Source of the DNA: Komagataeibacter xylinus
GTDB lineage: Bacteria; Pseudomonadota; Alphaproteobacteria; Acetobacterales; Acetobacteraceae
Length of the DNA: 64,000 nt
NCBI RefSeq assembly: GCF_031081985.1
Contig: NZ_JARWSK010000003.1
Coordinates: 62,001-126,000, forward strand
Direction: 5' to 3'
Below, one piece after another: positions 17,744 through 27,792 of the stretch. Made by a program: the position numbers and the translations under genes. Every line of letters begins with the position of its first letter. The first letter of the stretch is position 1. The notes below the pieces were generated by a model. It had not been told where the DNA came from. It searched no databases and worked only from the letters and a program-made list of their open reading frames with translations.

Positions 17744-20353
17744 ATGACGGGTGTACCCTCGGGGCTTCGCGCCCCCCATCGCGCAGCGGCCGGGCATCGC
17801 TCCGGCCCCCATTCCGACCAGGTGGTCCGGGCTGTGCTCGGCCCGACCAATACCGGAAAGACGCATCTCGCGATCGAGCGGCTGCTCTCGCATTCCAGCG
17901 GGGTGATCGGCTTCCCGCTCCGCCTGCTCGCCCGCGAGAACTACGACCGCATGGTCGCCCGCAAGGGCGCGCAGGCCGTGGCGCTGATTACCGGCGAGGA
18001 AAAGATCATTCCGCCGAAGGCGCGCTGGTTTTCATGCACGGTCGAGGCCATGCCGCTCGACCGGCGGGTGGAATTCGTGGCGGTGGATGAAATCCAGCTC
18101 TGCGCCGACCCTGACCGCGGCCACATCTTTACCGACCGGCTGCTGCACGCGCGTGGCACGGCGGAGACGATGTTCCTCGGTGCCGACACCATCCGCAACC
18201 TGATCCGCCGCCTTGTGCCGGGCATCGAGATAGAGCACCGGCCCCGCCTGTCGCAACTGACCCATGCGGGCGCGTGCAAGCTCACGCGCCTGCCGCCGCG
18301 CTCGGCCATTGTCGCGTTCTCGGCGGGCGAGGTTTACGCCATTGCCGAACTGCTGCGCCGCAGGCGCGGCGGCTGCGCCATCGTGATGGGCCAGCTTTCG
18401 CCGCGCACGCGCAACGCGCAGGTGGCGCTGTATCAGGAAAAGGAAGTCGATTACCTCGTCGCGACCGATGCCATCGGCATGGGGCTGAACATGGATGTAA
18501 ACCATGTGGCCTTTGCCAGCCTGTCGAAATTCGACGGCTCGCGCATCCGCCCTCTCACAGCGGGGGAAATCGCGCAGGTGGCCGGGCGTGCCGGGCGCGG
18601 CCTGCGCGATGGCACGTTCGGCACCACCGGCACCTGCCCGCCCCTGCATGAGGAACTGGCCGAGGCCGTGGAGCAGCACCGCTTCGACCCGCTCACCCGC
18701 CTGTCATGGCGCAACAGCGCGCTTGATTTTTCCTCGCCCGCCAGCCTGCTCGGCAGCCTCAACCAAGCCTCGCCCCGGCCTGAACTGATTGCGGGGCATG
18801 AAGCGAGCGACGTGCTGGCCCTTTCAGCACTCTCGGCAAACCCCGACATCCGCCCGCTGGTCCATTCCCGCGCGGCCACGCGGATGCTGTGGGAGAGCTG
18901 TCAGATCCCCGATTTCCGCAAGCTGGGCGATGACAGCCACATCCGCCTGTGCGGGCGCATCTTCACCCATCTGATCAGTGATGGCCGCATCCCCGCCACA
19001 TGGATGGAAAACCAGATCACCCATTTCTTCCAGACCGATGGCACCATCGACACGCTGATGCAGCGCTTGGCGGGAATTCGCGTGTGCAGCTACATCGCCG
19101 CCCGCCCCGGCTGGATTGCCCATGCCGAACACTGGCAGGCCCGCACGCGTGAGGCGGAGGACCGGCTGTCCGACGTGCTGCACGAACAGCTCACCGCCCG
19201 CTTTGTCGACCGCCGCGCCACCACGCTGATCCGCAGGCTTGATGAAGGCGGGCACGACAACCTGCTCTCCGCCGTGACCGCGCAGGGCAATGTGGTGGTG
19301 GAAGGCCATGAGGTTGGCCGGATCGCGGGCCTTGACCTGATTGCGGGGGAACATGCCGATGCCGAGGATGGCCGCCTGCTCATGCGTGCCGCCCGCCGTG
19401 CCGTGCGCAGCGAGATTCCCCGCCGCGTGGCGCTGCTGGTGCAGGGTGACGACCAGCAATTCACCTTCTCGCCCGATGGCACGCATATCATGTGGGAGGG
19501 CATGAACCTGGCCCGCCTGCTGCCGGGCGCCGACGTGCTCTCGCCCCGCCCGCTGGTGCTCGACAACCCGCTGCTCGACAACGCGCAGCGCGAGCGAATC
19601 CGCAACCGGCTCCAGACCTGGCTGGGGCAGGTCGTGCGCGAGCATCTTGCCCCGCTTTTTGCCGTGCAGGCCGCTGTCGCCGCCACGCCCGAGCTGCGCG
19701 GCATCGTTCACCGCCTGCTGGAAGGCGCTGGCATCGCCCCCCTGCACCGGGGCGAGCGCCTGCCGCCCGAGATGCTGGGCCGCCTGCGCAGGCTGGGGGT
19801 GCGCGTGGGCCATTATACCCTGTTCATGCCCGCGATCCTGAAGGAACGCCCGCTGCAGTTGCGCGGCTGGCTGGTGGCCATCAGCCTGAACATGCCCTGC
19901 CCCGCCCTGCCCGCCATGAGCCGCATCACCCTGCCGCCCGATGCCCTGCCTGCGGCCTTCATGGACCGCATGGGCTGGCTCGCGGCGGGCCCTGTGCGCC
20001 TGCGGCTCGATATTGCGGAAAAATTCATTCGAGAACTGGCCCGCCTGACCCGCCGCGCCCCCGTGCCGCTACCCCCGCAACTGGCCTCTCGGCTGGGCGT
20101 GCGCCGTGAAATGCTGCCTGCCGTGCTGAAGGGGCTGAACATGCGCGTGCACCATCCGCGCGCCATGCCCGCCGACCGCTACGGACCACCGGCCCCGATC
20201 ATGATCCGCTTCCATGCGGAAGGCGAAAACACCCGGCACGAGAAAACCCGCCCGGTGCAGGAGCATCAGGCCAGCAAGCGCGGCGCCACACGGCGGCCGC
20301 GGCGGCCTGACAGCCCCTTCGCCGCCCTTGCAACCCTTCTGGACCGGCCCTGA
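17744..20353 (+). CDS. Suv3-like DExH-box RNA helicase
   Basis: ATP-dependent helicase related to mitochondrial Suv3, which works with RNA decay enzymes. Helicase domain 1 starts at residue 30: VLGPTNTGKTH (33-41, Walker A), LPLRLLAREN-type motif Ia, AVDEIQLC (motif II, DEIQ near 115). Domain 2 has VATDAIGMGLNMDV and QVAGRAGRG (motif VI). The long C-terminal part (about 400-869) ends in a basic tail (RRPRRPDS). Start ATG at 17744 follows GGAG; the frame is open much further upstream, but that part lies over the aminopeptidase. It is followed within 5 bases by the S4 protein gene and then fdxA, an arrangement I know from other Alphaproteobacteria. Confidence 0.9.
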   Translation: MTGVPSGLRAPHRAAAGHRSGPHSDQVVRAVLGPTNTGKTHLAIERLLSHSSGVIGFPLRLLARENYDRMVARKGAQAVALITGEEKIIPPKARWFSCTVEAMPLDRRVEFVAVDEIQLCADPDRGHIFTDRLLHARGTAETMFLGADTIRNLIRRLVPGIEIEHRPRLSQLTHAGACKLTRLPPRSAIVAFSAGEVYAIAELLRRRRGGCAIVMGQLSPRTRNAQVALYQEKEVDYLVATDAIGMGLNMDVNHVAFASLSKFDGSRIRPLTAGEIAQVAGRAGRGLRDGTFGTTGTCPPLHEELAEAVEQHRFDPLTRLSWRNSALDFSSPASLLGSLNQASPRPELIAGHEASDVLALSALSANPDIRPLVHSRAATRMLWESCQIPDFRKLGDDSHIRLCGRIFTHLISDGRIPATWMENQITHFFQTDGTIDTLMQRLAGIRVCSYIAARPGWIAHAEHWQARTREAEDRLSDVLHEQLTARFVDRRATTLIRRLDEGGHDNLLSAVTAQGNVVVEGHEVGRIAGLDLIAGEHADAEDGRLLMRAARRAVRSEIPRRVALLVQGDDQQFTFSPDGTHIMWEGMNLARLLPGADVLSPRPLVLDNPLLDNAQRERIRNRLQTWLGQVVREHLAPLFAVQAAVAATPELRGIVHRLLEGAGIAPLHRGERLPPEMLGRLRRLGVRVGHYTLFMPAILKERPLQLRGWLVAISLNMPCPALPAMSRITLPPDALPAAFMDRMGWLAAGPVRLRLDIAEKFIRELARLTRRAPVPLPPQLASRLGVRREMLPAVLKGLNMRVHHPRAMPADRYGPPAPIMIRFHAEGENTRHEKTRPVQEHQASKRGATRRPRRPDSPFAALATLLDRP

Positions 20354-20357
20354 ACGC

Positions 20358-20654
20358 ATGAAACAGGCCCCTGCTCCCCAGCCCCAGGCACAGCGCGTTG
20401 ATGTGTGGCTGTTCCATGCCCGCTTCGGGCGCAGCCGCAGCGCCTGCGCGCAGATCGCCACCAGCGGACACGTGCGCATCAACCGCCAGCGCGTGACCAA
20501 GGCGCATGCACTCGTGCGCACAGGCGACGTGCTGACCCTGCCCGCCCCCGACCGCAAGGCCGTAATCGTCATTCGCGTGACAGGTCAGGCCGAACGCCGC
20601 CAGGCAGCGCCACTTGCACAACTTCTGTATGAAATTGTTCCAGAAACTGCCTGA
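20358..20654 (+). CDS. S4-domain RNA-binding protein (Hsp15-like)
   Basis: 98-residue RNA-binding protein. The S4 fold is visible: QRVDVWLFHARFGRSRSACAQIATSGHVRINRQRVTKAHALVRTGDVLTL, the pattern of Hsp15 (HslR), which binds stalled 50S subunits carrying nascent chains in E. coli. The C-terminus is short and lacks the basic tail of E. coli Hsp15. It starts 4 bases after the helicase stop, so the two are translationally linked; an RNA-related job with the helicase is a reasonable inference. Confidence 0.88.
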   Translation: MKQAPAPQPQAQRVDVWLFHARFGRSRSACAQIATSGHVRINRQRVTKAHALVRTGDVLTLPAPDRKAVIVIRVTGQAERRQAAPLAQLLYEIVPETA

Positions 20655-20843
20655 ATATTGTGGCGATAGGGACAATACAGGCACGGATTATGCATTAGCC
20701 ACCGTCTTGGGCTTGCCACGACCGGAAAACACTCTCATATCTTCCGCCATTCCCGATGAGGTCATGCCCCCTGTGGCGCCTCGTCCCTTTCCATGGCTGG
20801 GCCTACTGCCACAGGCCACACAAATAATGATCGGAGATAGGCG

Positions 20844-21176
20844 ATGACCTATGTGGTCACCGAAAACTGCATTCGCTGCAAATTCACAGATTGTGTCGAA
20901 GTCTGCCCGGTTGACTGCTTCTACGCGGGTGAGAACTTTCTCGTAATCAATCCGGATGAATGCATCGACTGCGGCGTGTGCGAACCGGAATGCCCGGCTG
21001 AGGCCATCTTCCCCGATAGCGACGACCGCGCCACACCCTGGGCCGAACTCAACGCCAAATACGCCGCGATCTGGCCCAACATCACCCGCAAGATCGACGC
21101 CCCGGCCGATGCCGAGGAATGGAAAGACAAGCCCGGTAAGAAAGACCTGCTTTCCCCCGAGCCGCAGAAGGGCTGA
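20844..21176 (+). CDS. fdxA: 7Fe ferredoxin FdxA
   Basis: Small electron carrier with one [3Fe-4S] and one [4Fe-4S] cluster, 110 residues. The cysteines follow the FdxA pattern: C9, C12, C17, C21, C25 in the first half ([17 protein letters not shown]) and C40, C43, C46, C50 in the second ([12 protein letters not shown]). The C-terminal extension (about 60-110) with [18 protein letters not shown] is typical for the long-chain alphaproteobacterial type. GGAGATAGGCG precedes the ATG. It lies 189 bases after the S4 gene, so it may have its own promoter, and ends at a strong terminator. Confidence 0.96.
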   Translation: MTYVVTENCIRCKFTDCVEVCPVDCFYAGENFLVINPDECIDCGVCEPECPAEAIFPDSDDRATPWAELNAKYAAIWPNITRKIDAPADAEEWKDKPGKKDLLSPEPQKG

Positions 21177-21205
21177 TCCCGCCTTTCTTTCCCGCCTAGG
21201 GCCAA

Positions 21206-21245
21206 TAAAAAAGACCGGCACGGTTTCCCGTGCCGGTCTTTTTTT
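21206..21245. terminator. bidirectional rho-independent terminator
   Basis: Perfect 11-bp stem GACCGGCACGG / CCGTGCCGGTC with a 3-4 base loop, flanked by an A run on the left and T run on the right, so it can end both fdxA (plus) and the cyo operon (minus). Confidence 0.92.
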
Positions 21246-21303
21246 ATGCCGTCTGGCCCCGGGGGTGGTTGCCCACCCCCAAAGCCCAGCATGAAGCCGC
21301 GTA

Positions 21304-21633
21304 TCAGCGCGACATCATGTTGATGGACGTGTCATGCATGATGAACATCGTGCCGGCCACAAGGACCAGAACCGACAGCACCGTGAATGCAAACGCCATG
21401 ACGTTCCAGCGCTGCTCGGACGAACCGTTCATGTGCAGGAAGTAAATCAGGTGAACCACGATCTGGACCACCGCCAGCAGGGCAATCGCCCCACCGGTGG
21501 CAGACGGTGACATCGCATGCGACATCACCAGACCGAAGGCGGCGACCGTCAGGATAACGGCCAGTACGAACCCGGTAACGTAAGATCCTACGCTGCCGTG
21601 GCTCTCTCCGGAGGATGAAATATGATCAGCCAT
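21304..21633 (-). CDS. cyoD: cytochrome bo3/ba3 quinol oxidase subunit IV
   Basis: Small membrane subunit of the haem-copper ubiquinol oxidase, 109 residues with three membrane helices (GFVLAVILTVAAFGLVMSH, GAIALLAVVQIVVHLIYFLHM, VLSVLVLVAGTMFIMHD). The HLIYFLHM segment is the conserved signature of CyoD. A Ser/Gly-rich 18-residue cytosolic head precedes the first helix. Last gene of cyoABCD; its start overlaps the last base of the cyoC stop region. It assists assembly of the copper site in subunit I. Confidence 0.95.
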   Translation of the reverse strand: MADHISSSGESHGSVGSYVTGFVLAVILTVAAFGLVMSHAMSPSATGGAIALLAVVQIVVHLIYFLHMNGSSEQRWNVMAFAFTVLSVLVLVAGTMFIMHDTSINMMSR

Positions 21634-22238
21634 CAGAGCACACCCATCAGATAGACAAAGGTGAAGACACAGATCCAGACAATGTCCAGGAAGTGCCAGA
21701 ACAGGCTGAGGCAGGTCAGCTTGCCCACCATGCGCTCGTTCAGTTCAGTCTTGCCAGCCGTCTGGAACAGCAGGACCGCCATCCACAGCAGGCCGCAGGT
21801 GACATGCAGACCATGCGTGCCAACCAGCGTGAAGAAGGCGGACAGGAACGCGCTGCGATCCGGGCCGTTGCCTTCGGCAATCATGTGCGAGAACTCGCGG
21901 ATTTCCATGAACAGGAAGCCCAGGCCCAGCAGGAAGGTCACCCCGAGCCAGGTCCGCATGGTGCTGACCTTGTTCTCGTGGGCGGCGATCATGCCAAAGC
22001 CGTAGGTGATGGAGCTGAACAGCAGGATTGCCGTTTCAATGCCAACACCCGAAAGTTCGAACACTTCGTGGCCGGTCGGACCGCCGGCAAACTGGTCACG
22101 CAACACCGCGAACACTGCGAACAGCGTACCGAAGATGATGCAGTCCGTCATCAGATACAGCCAGAACCCGAACACCACGGGAGATTCGTGGTGTTCATCA
22201 TGGGCATGGGCTGCATCAGCAGTCATGTTTTGCGCCAT
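21633..22238 (-). CDS. cyoC: quinol oxidase subunit III
   Basis: Membrane subunit III of the quinol oxidase, 201 residues with five helices, as in E. coli CyoC, beginning with the polar [20 protein letters not shown]. Seen: [64 protein letters not shown] (the conserved GxHGxHV) and [22 protein letters not shown]. It overlaps cyoB at the 5' end by one base and cyoD at the 3' end, typical for a tightly coupled operon. Confidence 0.96.
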   Translation of the reverse strand: MAQNMTADAAHAHDEHHESPVVFGFWLYLMTDCIIFGTLFAVFAVLRDQFAGGPTGHEVFELSGVGIETAILLFSSITYGFGMIAAHENKVSTMRTWLGVTFLLGLGFLFMEIREFSHMIAEGNGPDRSAFLSAFFTLVGTHGLHVTCGLLWMAVLLFQTAGKTELNERMVGKLTCLSLFWHFLDIVWICVFTFVYLMGVL

Positions 22239-24232
22239 TATTCCGCTGCCTGTGCTGCCATAAGGTTATGGGTGTGCTCCTGCTCGATACGAGCCACCTC
22301 GGACACCGGCACATAGTAATCGACGTCATTGTCAGCCGAACGCGCGATCACCGTAGCGATGACACCGATCAGACCAACGGCCGCCAGCCACCAGATATAC
22401 CAGACTGCACCGAAGCCAAGCACGAAGCTGAAGGCACCGATAAGGAAACCGCATGCCGTGTTCTTGGGCATGTGGATGGGCTGATAGTCACCACCAGCGC
22501 GACGCGTGTCGATACCCGCTTCCTTGTCGTGGGCAAAAGCGTCGAGCTCGTGCACTTCCGGCAGGATGGCGAAGTTATAGAACGGCGGCGGCGAAGAGGT
22601 GGACCATTCCAGCGTGCGTGCGTTCCACGGATCGCCCGTCAGGTCACGGTTCTCGGCCAGGTTACGGTCGCGGATCGAGACATAGAGCTGGGTCAGCTGG
22701 CACACGATACCGCATGCAATCAGCACGGCACCGACTTCAGCAATCAGCAGCCAGGGGTGCCATTCCGGGTTGTCGTAGTGGTTCATACGACGGGTCATGC
22801 CCTCGAAACCAACGACATACAGCGGCATGAACGCCACATAGAAGCCGATGAACCAGCACCAGAACGCCCGCTTGCCCCATGCTTCGTTCAGCTTGAAGCC
22901 GAAAGACTTGGGGAACCAGAAGTTCATGGCCGCCACGTAGCCGAAATACACACCACCGATAATCACGTTATGGAAGTGGGCGATAACGAACAGCGAGTTA
23001 TGCAGCACGAAGTCGGAAGCCGGGATGGCGAGCATCACGCCGGTCATGCCACCGATGGAGAAGGTGATCATGAAGCCGATCACCCAGTACATGGTCGCAT
23101 GGAACTCGATGCGGCCCTTATACATGGTGAACAGCCAGTTGAAGATTTTCACGCCAGTCGGAACGGCGATGATCATCGTCATGATGCCGAAGAACGCATT
23201 CACGTTCGGGCCAGCACCCATGGTGAAGAAGTGGTGAACCCACACGACCAGCGACAGGACCATGATGGAAGCGGTCGCGTAGACCATGGTCTTGTAGCCG
23301 AACAGCGGCTTGCGGGAGAAGGTCTGCGTGATTTCGGAGAAGGCACCGAAGGCAGGCAGGACAAGGATGTACACTTCCGGATGGCCCCAGCCCCAGATCA
23401 CGCTCAGATAGAGCATCTGGTTGCCGCCGCCGTCGTTGGTGAAGAAGTGCATGCCCAGGTAACGGTCCAGACCCAGCAGGCCCATGGCCACGGTCAGGAT
23501 CGGGAAGGCAACCATGATCAGCACGGTGGTGCAGAAGATGGTCCAGGTGAACACCGGCATACGCATGTAGGTCATGCCCGGCGCACGCATCTTCACGATG
23601 GTCGCGAAGAAGTTCACACCCGTCAGCAGCGTGCCCACACCGGACAGCTGAACCGCCCAGATATAGTAGTCAACACCGACGCCGGGGCTGAACTGCTGCT
23701 CGGACAGGGGCGGGTAAGCCAGCCAGCCGCACTGCGAGAACTCACCGATGAACAGCGAGACGTTGACCAGCAGGAAGCTGATGGTCGTCATCCAGAAGCT
23801 CAGCGTGTTCACGAACGGGAAGGCCACGTCGCGCGCACCGATCTGCAGCGGCACCACGATGTTCATCAGACCCTGCATGAACGCCATGGCCATGAAGAAG
23901 ATCATGATCGTGCCGTGTGCGGAGAAGATCTGGTCATAGTGGTGCGGCGGCAGGTAGCCGGGGTTACCGGCATAGGCCAGCGCGAGCTGGGAGCGCATCA
24001 TGATCGCGTCCGCAAAACCACGGAACAGCGCCACGAGGGCCACAACGATATACATGACACCAATGCGCTTGTGGTCGACCGAGGTCAGCCATTCACGCCA
24101 CAGGTAGCCCCATTTACCGTAATAGGTGATGAGACCGACAACGGCGAGACCCGCGATAGCGGCACCGATGAACGTCCCAACAAGGATCGGCACATCATAA
24201 GGGATGGCCGACAAAGTTAATTTGCCAAACAT
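22238..24232 (-). CDS. cyoB: quinol oxidase subunit I (catalytic)
   Basis: Catalytic core of the haem-copper oxidase: oxidises ubiquinol and reduces O2 to water while pumping protons. 664 residues with about 15 membrane helices. Seen: haem ligand and channel region [14 protein letters not shown], the CuB/cross-linked Tyr motif [17 protein letters not shown], CuB histidines [10 protein letters not shown], and haem ligands in [14 protein letters not shown]. The HPEVY motif with Tyr marks a type A oxidase. Acetic acid bacteria carry both bo3 and ba3 (CyaA) versions of this subunit; the haem type cannot be read from sequence. It receives electrons from the PQQ dehydrogenases through ubiquinol. 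Confidence 0.97.
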   Translation of the reverse strand: MFGKLTLSAIPYDVPILVGTFIGAAIAGLAVVGLITYYGKWGYLWREWLTSVDHKRIGVMYIVVALVALFRGFADAIMMRSQLALAYAGNPGYLPPHHYDQIFSAHGTIMIFFMAMAFMQGLMNIVVPLQIGARDVAFPFVNTLSFWMTTISFLLVNVSLFIGEFSQCGWLAYPPLSEQQFSPGVGVDYYIWAVQLSGVGTLLTGVNFFATIVKMRAPGMTYMRMPVFTWTIFCTTVLIMVAFPILTVAMGLLGLDRYLGMHFFTNDGGGNQMLYLSVIWGWGHPEVYILVLPAFGAFSEITQTFSRKPLFGYKTMVYATASIMVLSLVVWVHHFFTMGAGPNVNAFFGIMTMIIAVPTGVKIFNWLFTMYKGRIEFHATMYWVIGFMITFSIGGMTGVMLAIPASDFVLHNSLFVIAHFHNVIIGGVYFGYVAAMNFWFPKSFGFKLNEAWGKRAFWCWFIGFYVAFMPLYVVGFEGMTRRMNHYDNPEWHPWLLIAEVGAVLIACGIVCQLTQLYVSIRDRNLAENRDLTGDPWNARTLEWSTSSPPPFYNFAILPEVHELDAFAHDKEAGIDTRRAGGDYQPIHMPKNTACGFLIGAFSFVLGFGAVWYIWWLAAVGLIGVIATVIARSADNDVDYYVPVSEVARIEQEHTHNLMAAQAAE

Positions 24233-24237
24233 CTGTC

Positions 24238-25164
24238 CTATTCCTTCATGTTCATGTCGGACATCGCGGACTGCTGCACGTGCAGCATCTTGCCGGTGCT
24301 CTTGTCCATGACCATGCCGTCATTGTACTTGGCAACGATGGCATCGAAGAGACCCGCATCGACATGCGAGAAGTACTCAACCGGGTTGGCCTCGCTCGGC
24401 GCGGCCAGCTTCGGATAGCTTGCGCTGTCGAGCTGCTCGGAAGAAGCCTTCACCTTCTCGACCCACGCGCTGTACTGGTCCGCCGGCATTGCCAGCGCAC
24501 GGAAGCGCATGTCGGAGAAGCCCTTGCCGCTGAAGTTGGAGGACTCACCCTGGAAGTCACCCGCTTCGTTGGCGATCAGGTGCAGCTGTGTCTGCATCCC
24601 GGCCATGGCATAGATCATCGTGCCGAGCTGCGGGATGAAGAACGAGTTCATCACGGAGTCAGAGGTGATCCGGAAATCGACCGGCGTATTCACCGGCATG
24701 GCCATCTGGTTGACGGTTGCGATCCCTTCATCCGGATAGATAAAGAGCCACTTCCAGTCCAGTGCCACAACATCGACATGAATTGGCTTGACGTTGGCTT
24801 CAGCCTCAAGCGGCTTGTACGGGTCAAGCGAATGACATGTCTGATAGGTCAGCACCGCCAGGAACAGAATGATCAGGCTGGGGATTGCCCAGATGACCAC
24901 TTCGATCTTGTTGGAGTGCGACCATTTCGGCAGGTATTCCGCCGAAGTGTTGGACTGACGGTACTGCCATGCGAACAGCAGCGTCAGGATACATACCGGT
25001 ATGACAACCAGCAGCATCGCGTAGGTCGAGGTCAGGATCAGGCTTTTTTCCTGAGCACCGACAACGCCCTTGGGATCAAGTGTATCCCAGGTACAGCCAG
25101 CTAACAGCGCTGCTGAAGATAGGCTCATCAGCTTTGTTAATCTCGGCAAGATTTTTTTCTTCAT
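24238..25164 (-). CDS. cyoA: quinol oxidase subunit II (lipoprotein)
   Basis: Subunit II of the ubiquinol oxidase, 308 residues. A lipoprotein signal peptide ends with LLAGC (Cys24 lipidated), followed by two membrane helices ([21 protein letters not shown] and [21 protein letters not shown]) and a periplasmic cupredoxin domain ([45 protein letters not shown]). The CuA Cys/His ligands of cytochrome c oxidases are absent, as expected for a quinol oxidase. ATG at 25164 is chosen because GAGG precedes it; in-frame ATGs at 25188 and 25218 lack such a site. First gene of the operon. Confidence 0.96.
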   Translation of the reverse strand: MKKKILPRLTKLMSLSSAALLAGCTWDTLDPKGVVGAQEKSLILTSTYAMLLVVIPVCILTLLFAWQYRQSNTSAEYLPKWSHSNKIEVVIWAIPSLIILFLAVLTYQTCHSLDPYKPLEAEANVKPIHVDVVALDWKWLFIYPDEGIATVNQMAMPVNTPVDFRITSDSVMNSFFIPQLGTMIYAMAGMQTQLHLIANEAGDFQGESSNFSGKGFSDMRFRALAMPADQYSAWVEKVKASSEQLDSASYPKLAAPSEANPVEYFSHVDAGLFDAIVAKYNDGMVMDKSTGKMLHVQQSAMSDMNMKE

Positions 25165-25725
25165 CTCACGCCTCGTTGGTTTCGACATCACCCTGTTTTG
25201 CTCACATCCTCGCTTCATCCACGGGCTTAGACAACAGCGGCCACGTTATACGCATGGCAGGAAAAAAGCATTCTGCTTTCCCGGCATCCAGCGACATCGC
25301 GCCTGAGTCGACTTCCGAAAATGACAGTAGCCTTTTCCGGTTTGCGTCCGTCATGAGTTAGTTGCAGACCGGCCGACCATGACTTTGATCAATCCAGGCT
25401 GCCAGTCCTTACGTAAATAGTACTCTCAGGGCAGATCGGACCATGAATCGCGATGCCGTCCTGTGTGCTGAAGCGCATGTCCTGTGCCGCATACCCTTTC
25501 ATATAGTTTTTCTATTCAAGGGTTATCCGACCTGAACGGCCTTATAGGCAAGCCTTCACATAATATTTCAATAGATTTCATTGCTTAAAATTTATCTTAC
25601 AAAATCGTTTTTTTACAATGACTTAATTAGGCGTCATCAACCTCACACTCTCGTCATCATATAATTTCCATATATGAATAAGTCTTATCTTTTTTAACAG
25701 AAATACCCTTCCAGCCCCTCCATCA
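25165..25725. other. long A/T-rich intergenic region upstream of cyoA
   Basis: About 560 bases without a convincing gene. The part at 25540-25700 is strongly A/T-rich compared with the flanking genes. The cyo promoter and 5' untranslated region must lie here, on the minus strand. A TTGATCAA palindrome at about 25386-25393 resembles half of an FNR-type site but lacks the full spacing. I could not place -35 and -10 boxes confidently. Confidence 0.6.
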
Positions 25726-25727
25726 AC

Positions 25728-25762
25728 GCAAAAAGGGCTGCCACGGTCGTGGCAGCCCTTCT
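25728..25762 (-). terminator. rho-independent terminator of the Bax inhibitor-1 gene
   Basis: Stem AAGGGCTGCCACG / CGTGGCAGCCCTT (13 bp) with a 2-base centre; on the minus strand it is followed by a T run. It lies 51 bases past the stop of the upstream minus-strand gene. Confidence 0.88.
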
Positions 25763-25813
25763 CATGCAGGCAAACAGGACTGATCCAGTCCTTGAATCCA
25801 GGAATCCTGCCGG

Positions 25814-26584
25814 TCAGTCGTTGCTGCTGTTTCGCACGCCCATGAACTGCAGGAGGAACTGGAACAGGTTGATGAAGTTCAGATAGAGGTTCAGCGCATC
25901 ATAGACCGAGCGTTTGGCGGCCTGGTCCGGCCCTTCATAGGCTGCAACCTGCTGGTAGGCGGCCTTGATGTTCTGGGTATCGAACATGGTCAGCCCCACG
26001 AACAGCAGCACGCCTGCGGCGCTGTAGACGAAATACAGCGCGGGGCTGTGCAGGAACATGTTCACCACGCCCGCGATGATCAGGCCGAACAGCCCCATCA
26101 TGAAAAACGAGCCAAAGCGGCTGAGGTCGGTACGAGTCGTGTAGCCCCAGATGGACATGGTGCAGAAGGTTGCGGCGGTAATGAAGAAGACGCGCGTAAC
26201 CGAAACCCCCGTGAACACCATGAAGATGTTGGACAGGCTTGCCCCCATCACCCCGCAGAACAGCCAGAACAGGGTCTGCACCGCCTGGGTGGACAGCCTG
26301 TTGACCCCGAACGACATGACCAGGACGAAACCAAGCGGCGCGATCATGGCCAGCATGCCAAGCCCGGTCGGCTTGATCGTGCCAAGGGCAGGCACGTACT
26401 GGAAGAACAGCGTCTGCAGCTGGGTGTTGGCGATCAGGTAGGCAACCAGTCCGGTCAGGACCAGCCCCGATGCCATCCAGTTATAGACTCGCAGCATATA
26501 GGCGCGCAGGCCCATATCGACGGAGCCCATGGCACTCTCAGCGGTGGGGCGGATGAAACTCCGCGAATCAGGGCCAAAAGCCAT
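25814..26584 (-). CDS. Bax inhibitor-1/YccA family membrane protein
   Basis: 256-residue inner-membrane protein of the BI-1 (TMBIM) family, with seven hydrophobic segments after a polar N-terminus of about 30 residues. Family marks: RVYNWMASGLVLTGLVAYLIAN, GFVLVMSFGVNRLS, SLSNIFMVFTGVSVTRVFFITAATF and the C-terminal LTMFDTQNIKAAYQ ... LYLNFINLFQFLLQFMG. The related YccA protects FtsH substrates in E. coli and others leak calcium; the role here is unknown. Start ATG at 26584 follows GGAGGAAGGAAAC. Single gene with its own terminator, divergent from thpR. Confidence 0.92.
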   Translation of the reverse strand: MAFGPDSRSFIRPTAESAMGSVDMGLRAYMLRVYNWMASGLVLTGLVAYLIANTQLQTLFFQYVPALGTIKPTGLGMLAMIAPLGFVLVMSFGVNRLSTQAVQTLFWLFCGVMGASLSNIFMVFTGVSVTRVFFITAATFCTMSIWGYTTRTDLSRFGSFFMMGLFGLIIAGVVNMFLHSPALYFVYSAAGVLLFVGLTMFDTQNIKAAYQQVAAYEGPDQAAKRSVYDALNLYLNFINLFQFLLQFMGVRNSSND

Positions 26585-26781
26585 TTTGTTGTTTCCTTCC
26601 TCCACGTCGGTAACTGACGTGCGTCTGCCTGCATGTGGGCTTATGCTAGACGCGGTTCAAGAACATCAGCGTGACGAACACATTACAATGCGGCAACACG
26701 CTGCGCATTTCACACTACTATATATACTGTACAACACATGCTGCATGTGCCGTTTTTCCCTTTTCACCACAAAGGTGCCGG

Positions 26782-27330
26782 ATGCGTCTGTTCATTGGTC
26801 TTGAACTTCCCCTTCCGCTCATGCGCGCCCTCGCTGACCTGCGGGGCAACCTGCCTGACGTGGCGTGGTCTCCACCGGAGTCCTATCACCTGACGCTGCA
26901 TTATCTGGGTGCGGTAACGCACGGCCATCTCCTCGAAGACATTCACCATGCCCTGAACGCCATAACAGCAGCCCCTCCCATGCTCAGCCTGACAGCGCCG
27001 GGCCTGTTTGAGCCCGAAACCCATCACGGACCGGATACGCTATGGGTCGGCTGCGCGCCCGATGCGACCCTTACGCACCTGCAACAGCGAGTCCGCGCCA
27101 CCATGAACCGGCTCCTGCCCACCGGCGCCCGCGCGACACGCCGCTTTGTGCCGCATGTGACAGTGGGCCACATGCAACACCCCGATCCACTCCGGCGGCA
27201 GGCCTGGCTGGCTGCCATGCCGCCCATGCCTGAGGGTGAACTGGTGGGGCACTTCACGCTTTTCCAGTCCCTGCGCCATGCGGATGGCCCGGTTTATGAT
27301 GCGCTGGAACATTATCCGCTACAGGGCTGA
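26782..27330 (+). CDS. thpR: RNA 2',3'-cyclic phosphodiesterase (2'-5' RNA ligase family)
   Basis: Two-histidine phosphoesterase that opens 2',3'-cyclic phosphate ends of RNA. The 182-residue protein begins MRLFIGLELP, carries the two catalytic HxTx motifs HLTL (36-39) and HVTV (125-128), and the VGCAPDATLTHLQQRV stretch between them. Start at 26782 with AAAGG upstream. The frame continues upstream over the A/T-rich divergent promoter region shared with the BI-1 gene. RNA substrate unknown. Confidence 0.92.
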   Translation: MRLFIGLELPLPLMRALADLRGNLPDVAWSPPESYHLTLHYLGAVTHGHLLEDIHHALNAITAAPPMLSLTAPGLFEPETHHGPDTLWVGCAPDATLTHLQQRVRATMNRLLPTGARATRRFVPHVTVGHMQHPDPLRRQAWLAAMPPMPEGELVGHFTLFQSLRHADGPVYDALEHYPLQG

Positions 27331-27792
27331 TTCCCTGCCCCGATCCGTTACGCGTACGGCGTGAAGCAGATAGTCATTTCACCAAAAATTTATGCCATTC
27401 ATGAATAATAAAAATATATTTCTCATCATTTATTGTGAAGCACCTGTCGCGCGGCCTCAGGCGGGTCTTCTCATTCTTGCTGCAATATCAACATATTTTA
27501 AAAAAACTTCGGCTAGAGCGAGCTATCTGTTTCATTGCTTATCAGACAACATATTCACGTTTTCGTGAGCCTGAACACTAAAATGTCAGGAGACGGGCGT
27601 GCTAGCCTCGGTATGTTCGGATGAAACGGACTACCTGCTTTTTCTCCCTGCCCGAAGCCGGTTTCCTGTCTGGTCGGAAAATGAGCGCTCCCCGCGCTTT
27701 TTGCCGGTTACATTCAGAAAGCCTGCCCGGACGGAAAGTTGCAGCGGCGGCGTCCTGAATTCGAAACCGTTAGTTTTCTGAGGACATCACAT
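27331..27792. other. A/T-rich region upstream of adhA
   Basis: About 460 bases with no gene that I can support. An A/T-rich core at 27385-27515 contrasts with the coding flanks, and the adhAB promoter is expected here, but I cannot fix it. A 60-codon open frame (27599-27781) has no ribosome site or recognisable product. TTTCACCAAAAATTTAT at about 27388 resembles the end of the palindromic repeat family but has no partner hairpin. Confidence 0.55.

Noticed and set aside
22268..24220. 650-codon plus-strand open frame opposite cyoB
   Set aside because: His/Asp/Gln-rich composition typical of an antisense frame; cyoB on the minus strand is unmistakable.
25381..25398. FNR-type site upstream of cyoA
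   Set aside because: Only TTGATCAA is present; the FNR consensus needs four bases between the half sites.
27599..27781. 60-codon open frame upstream of adhA
   Set aside because: No ribosome site, no resemblance to a leader peptide, and sits where the adhAB promoter region is expected.
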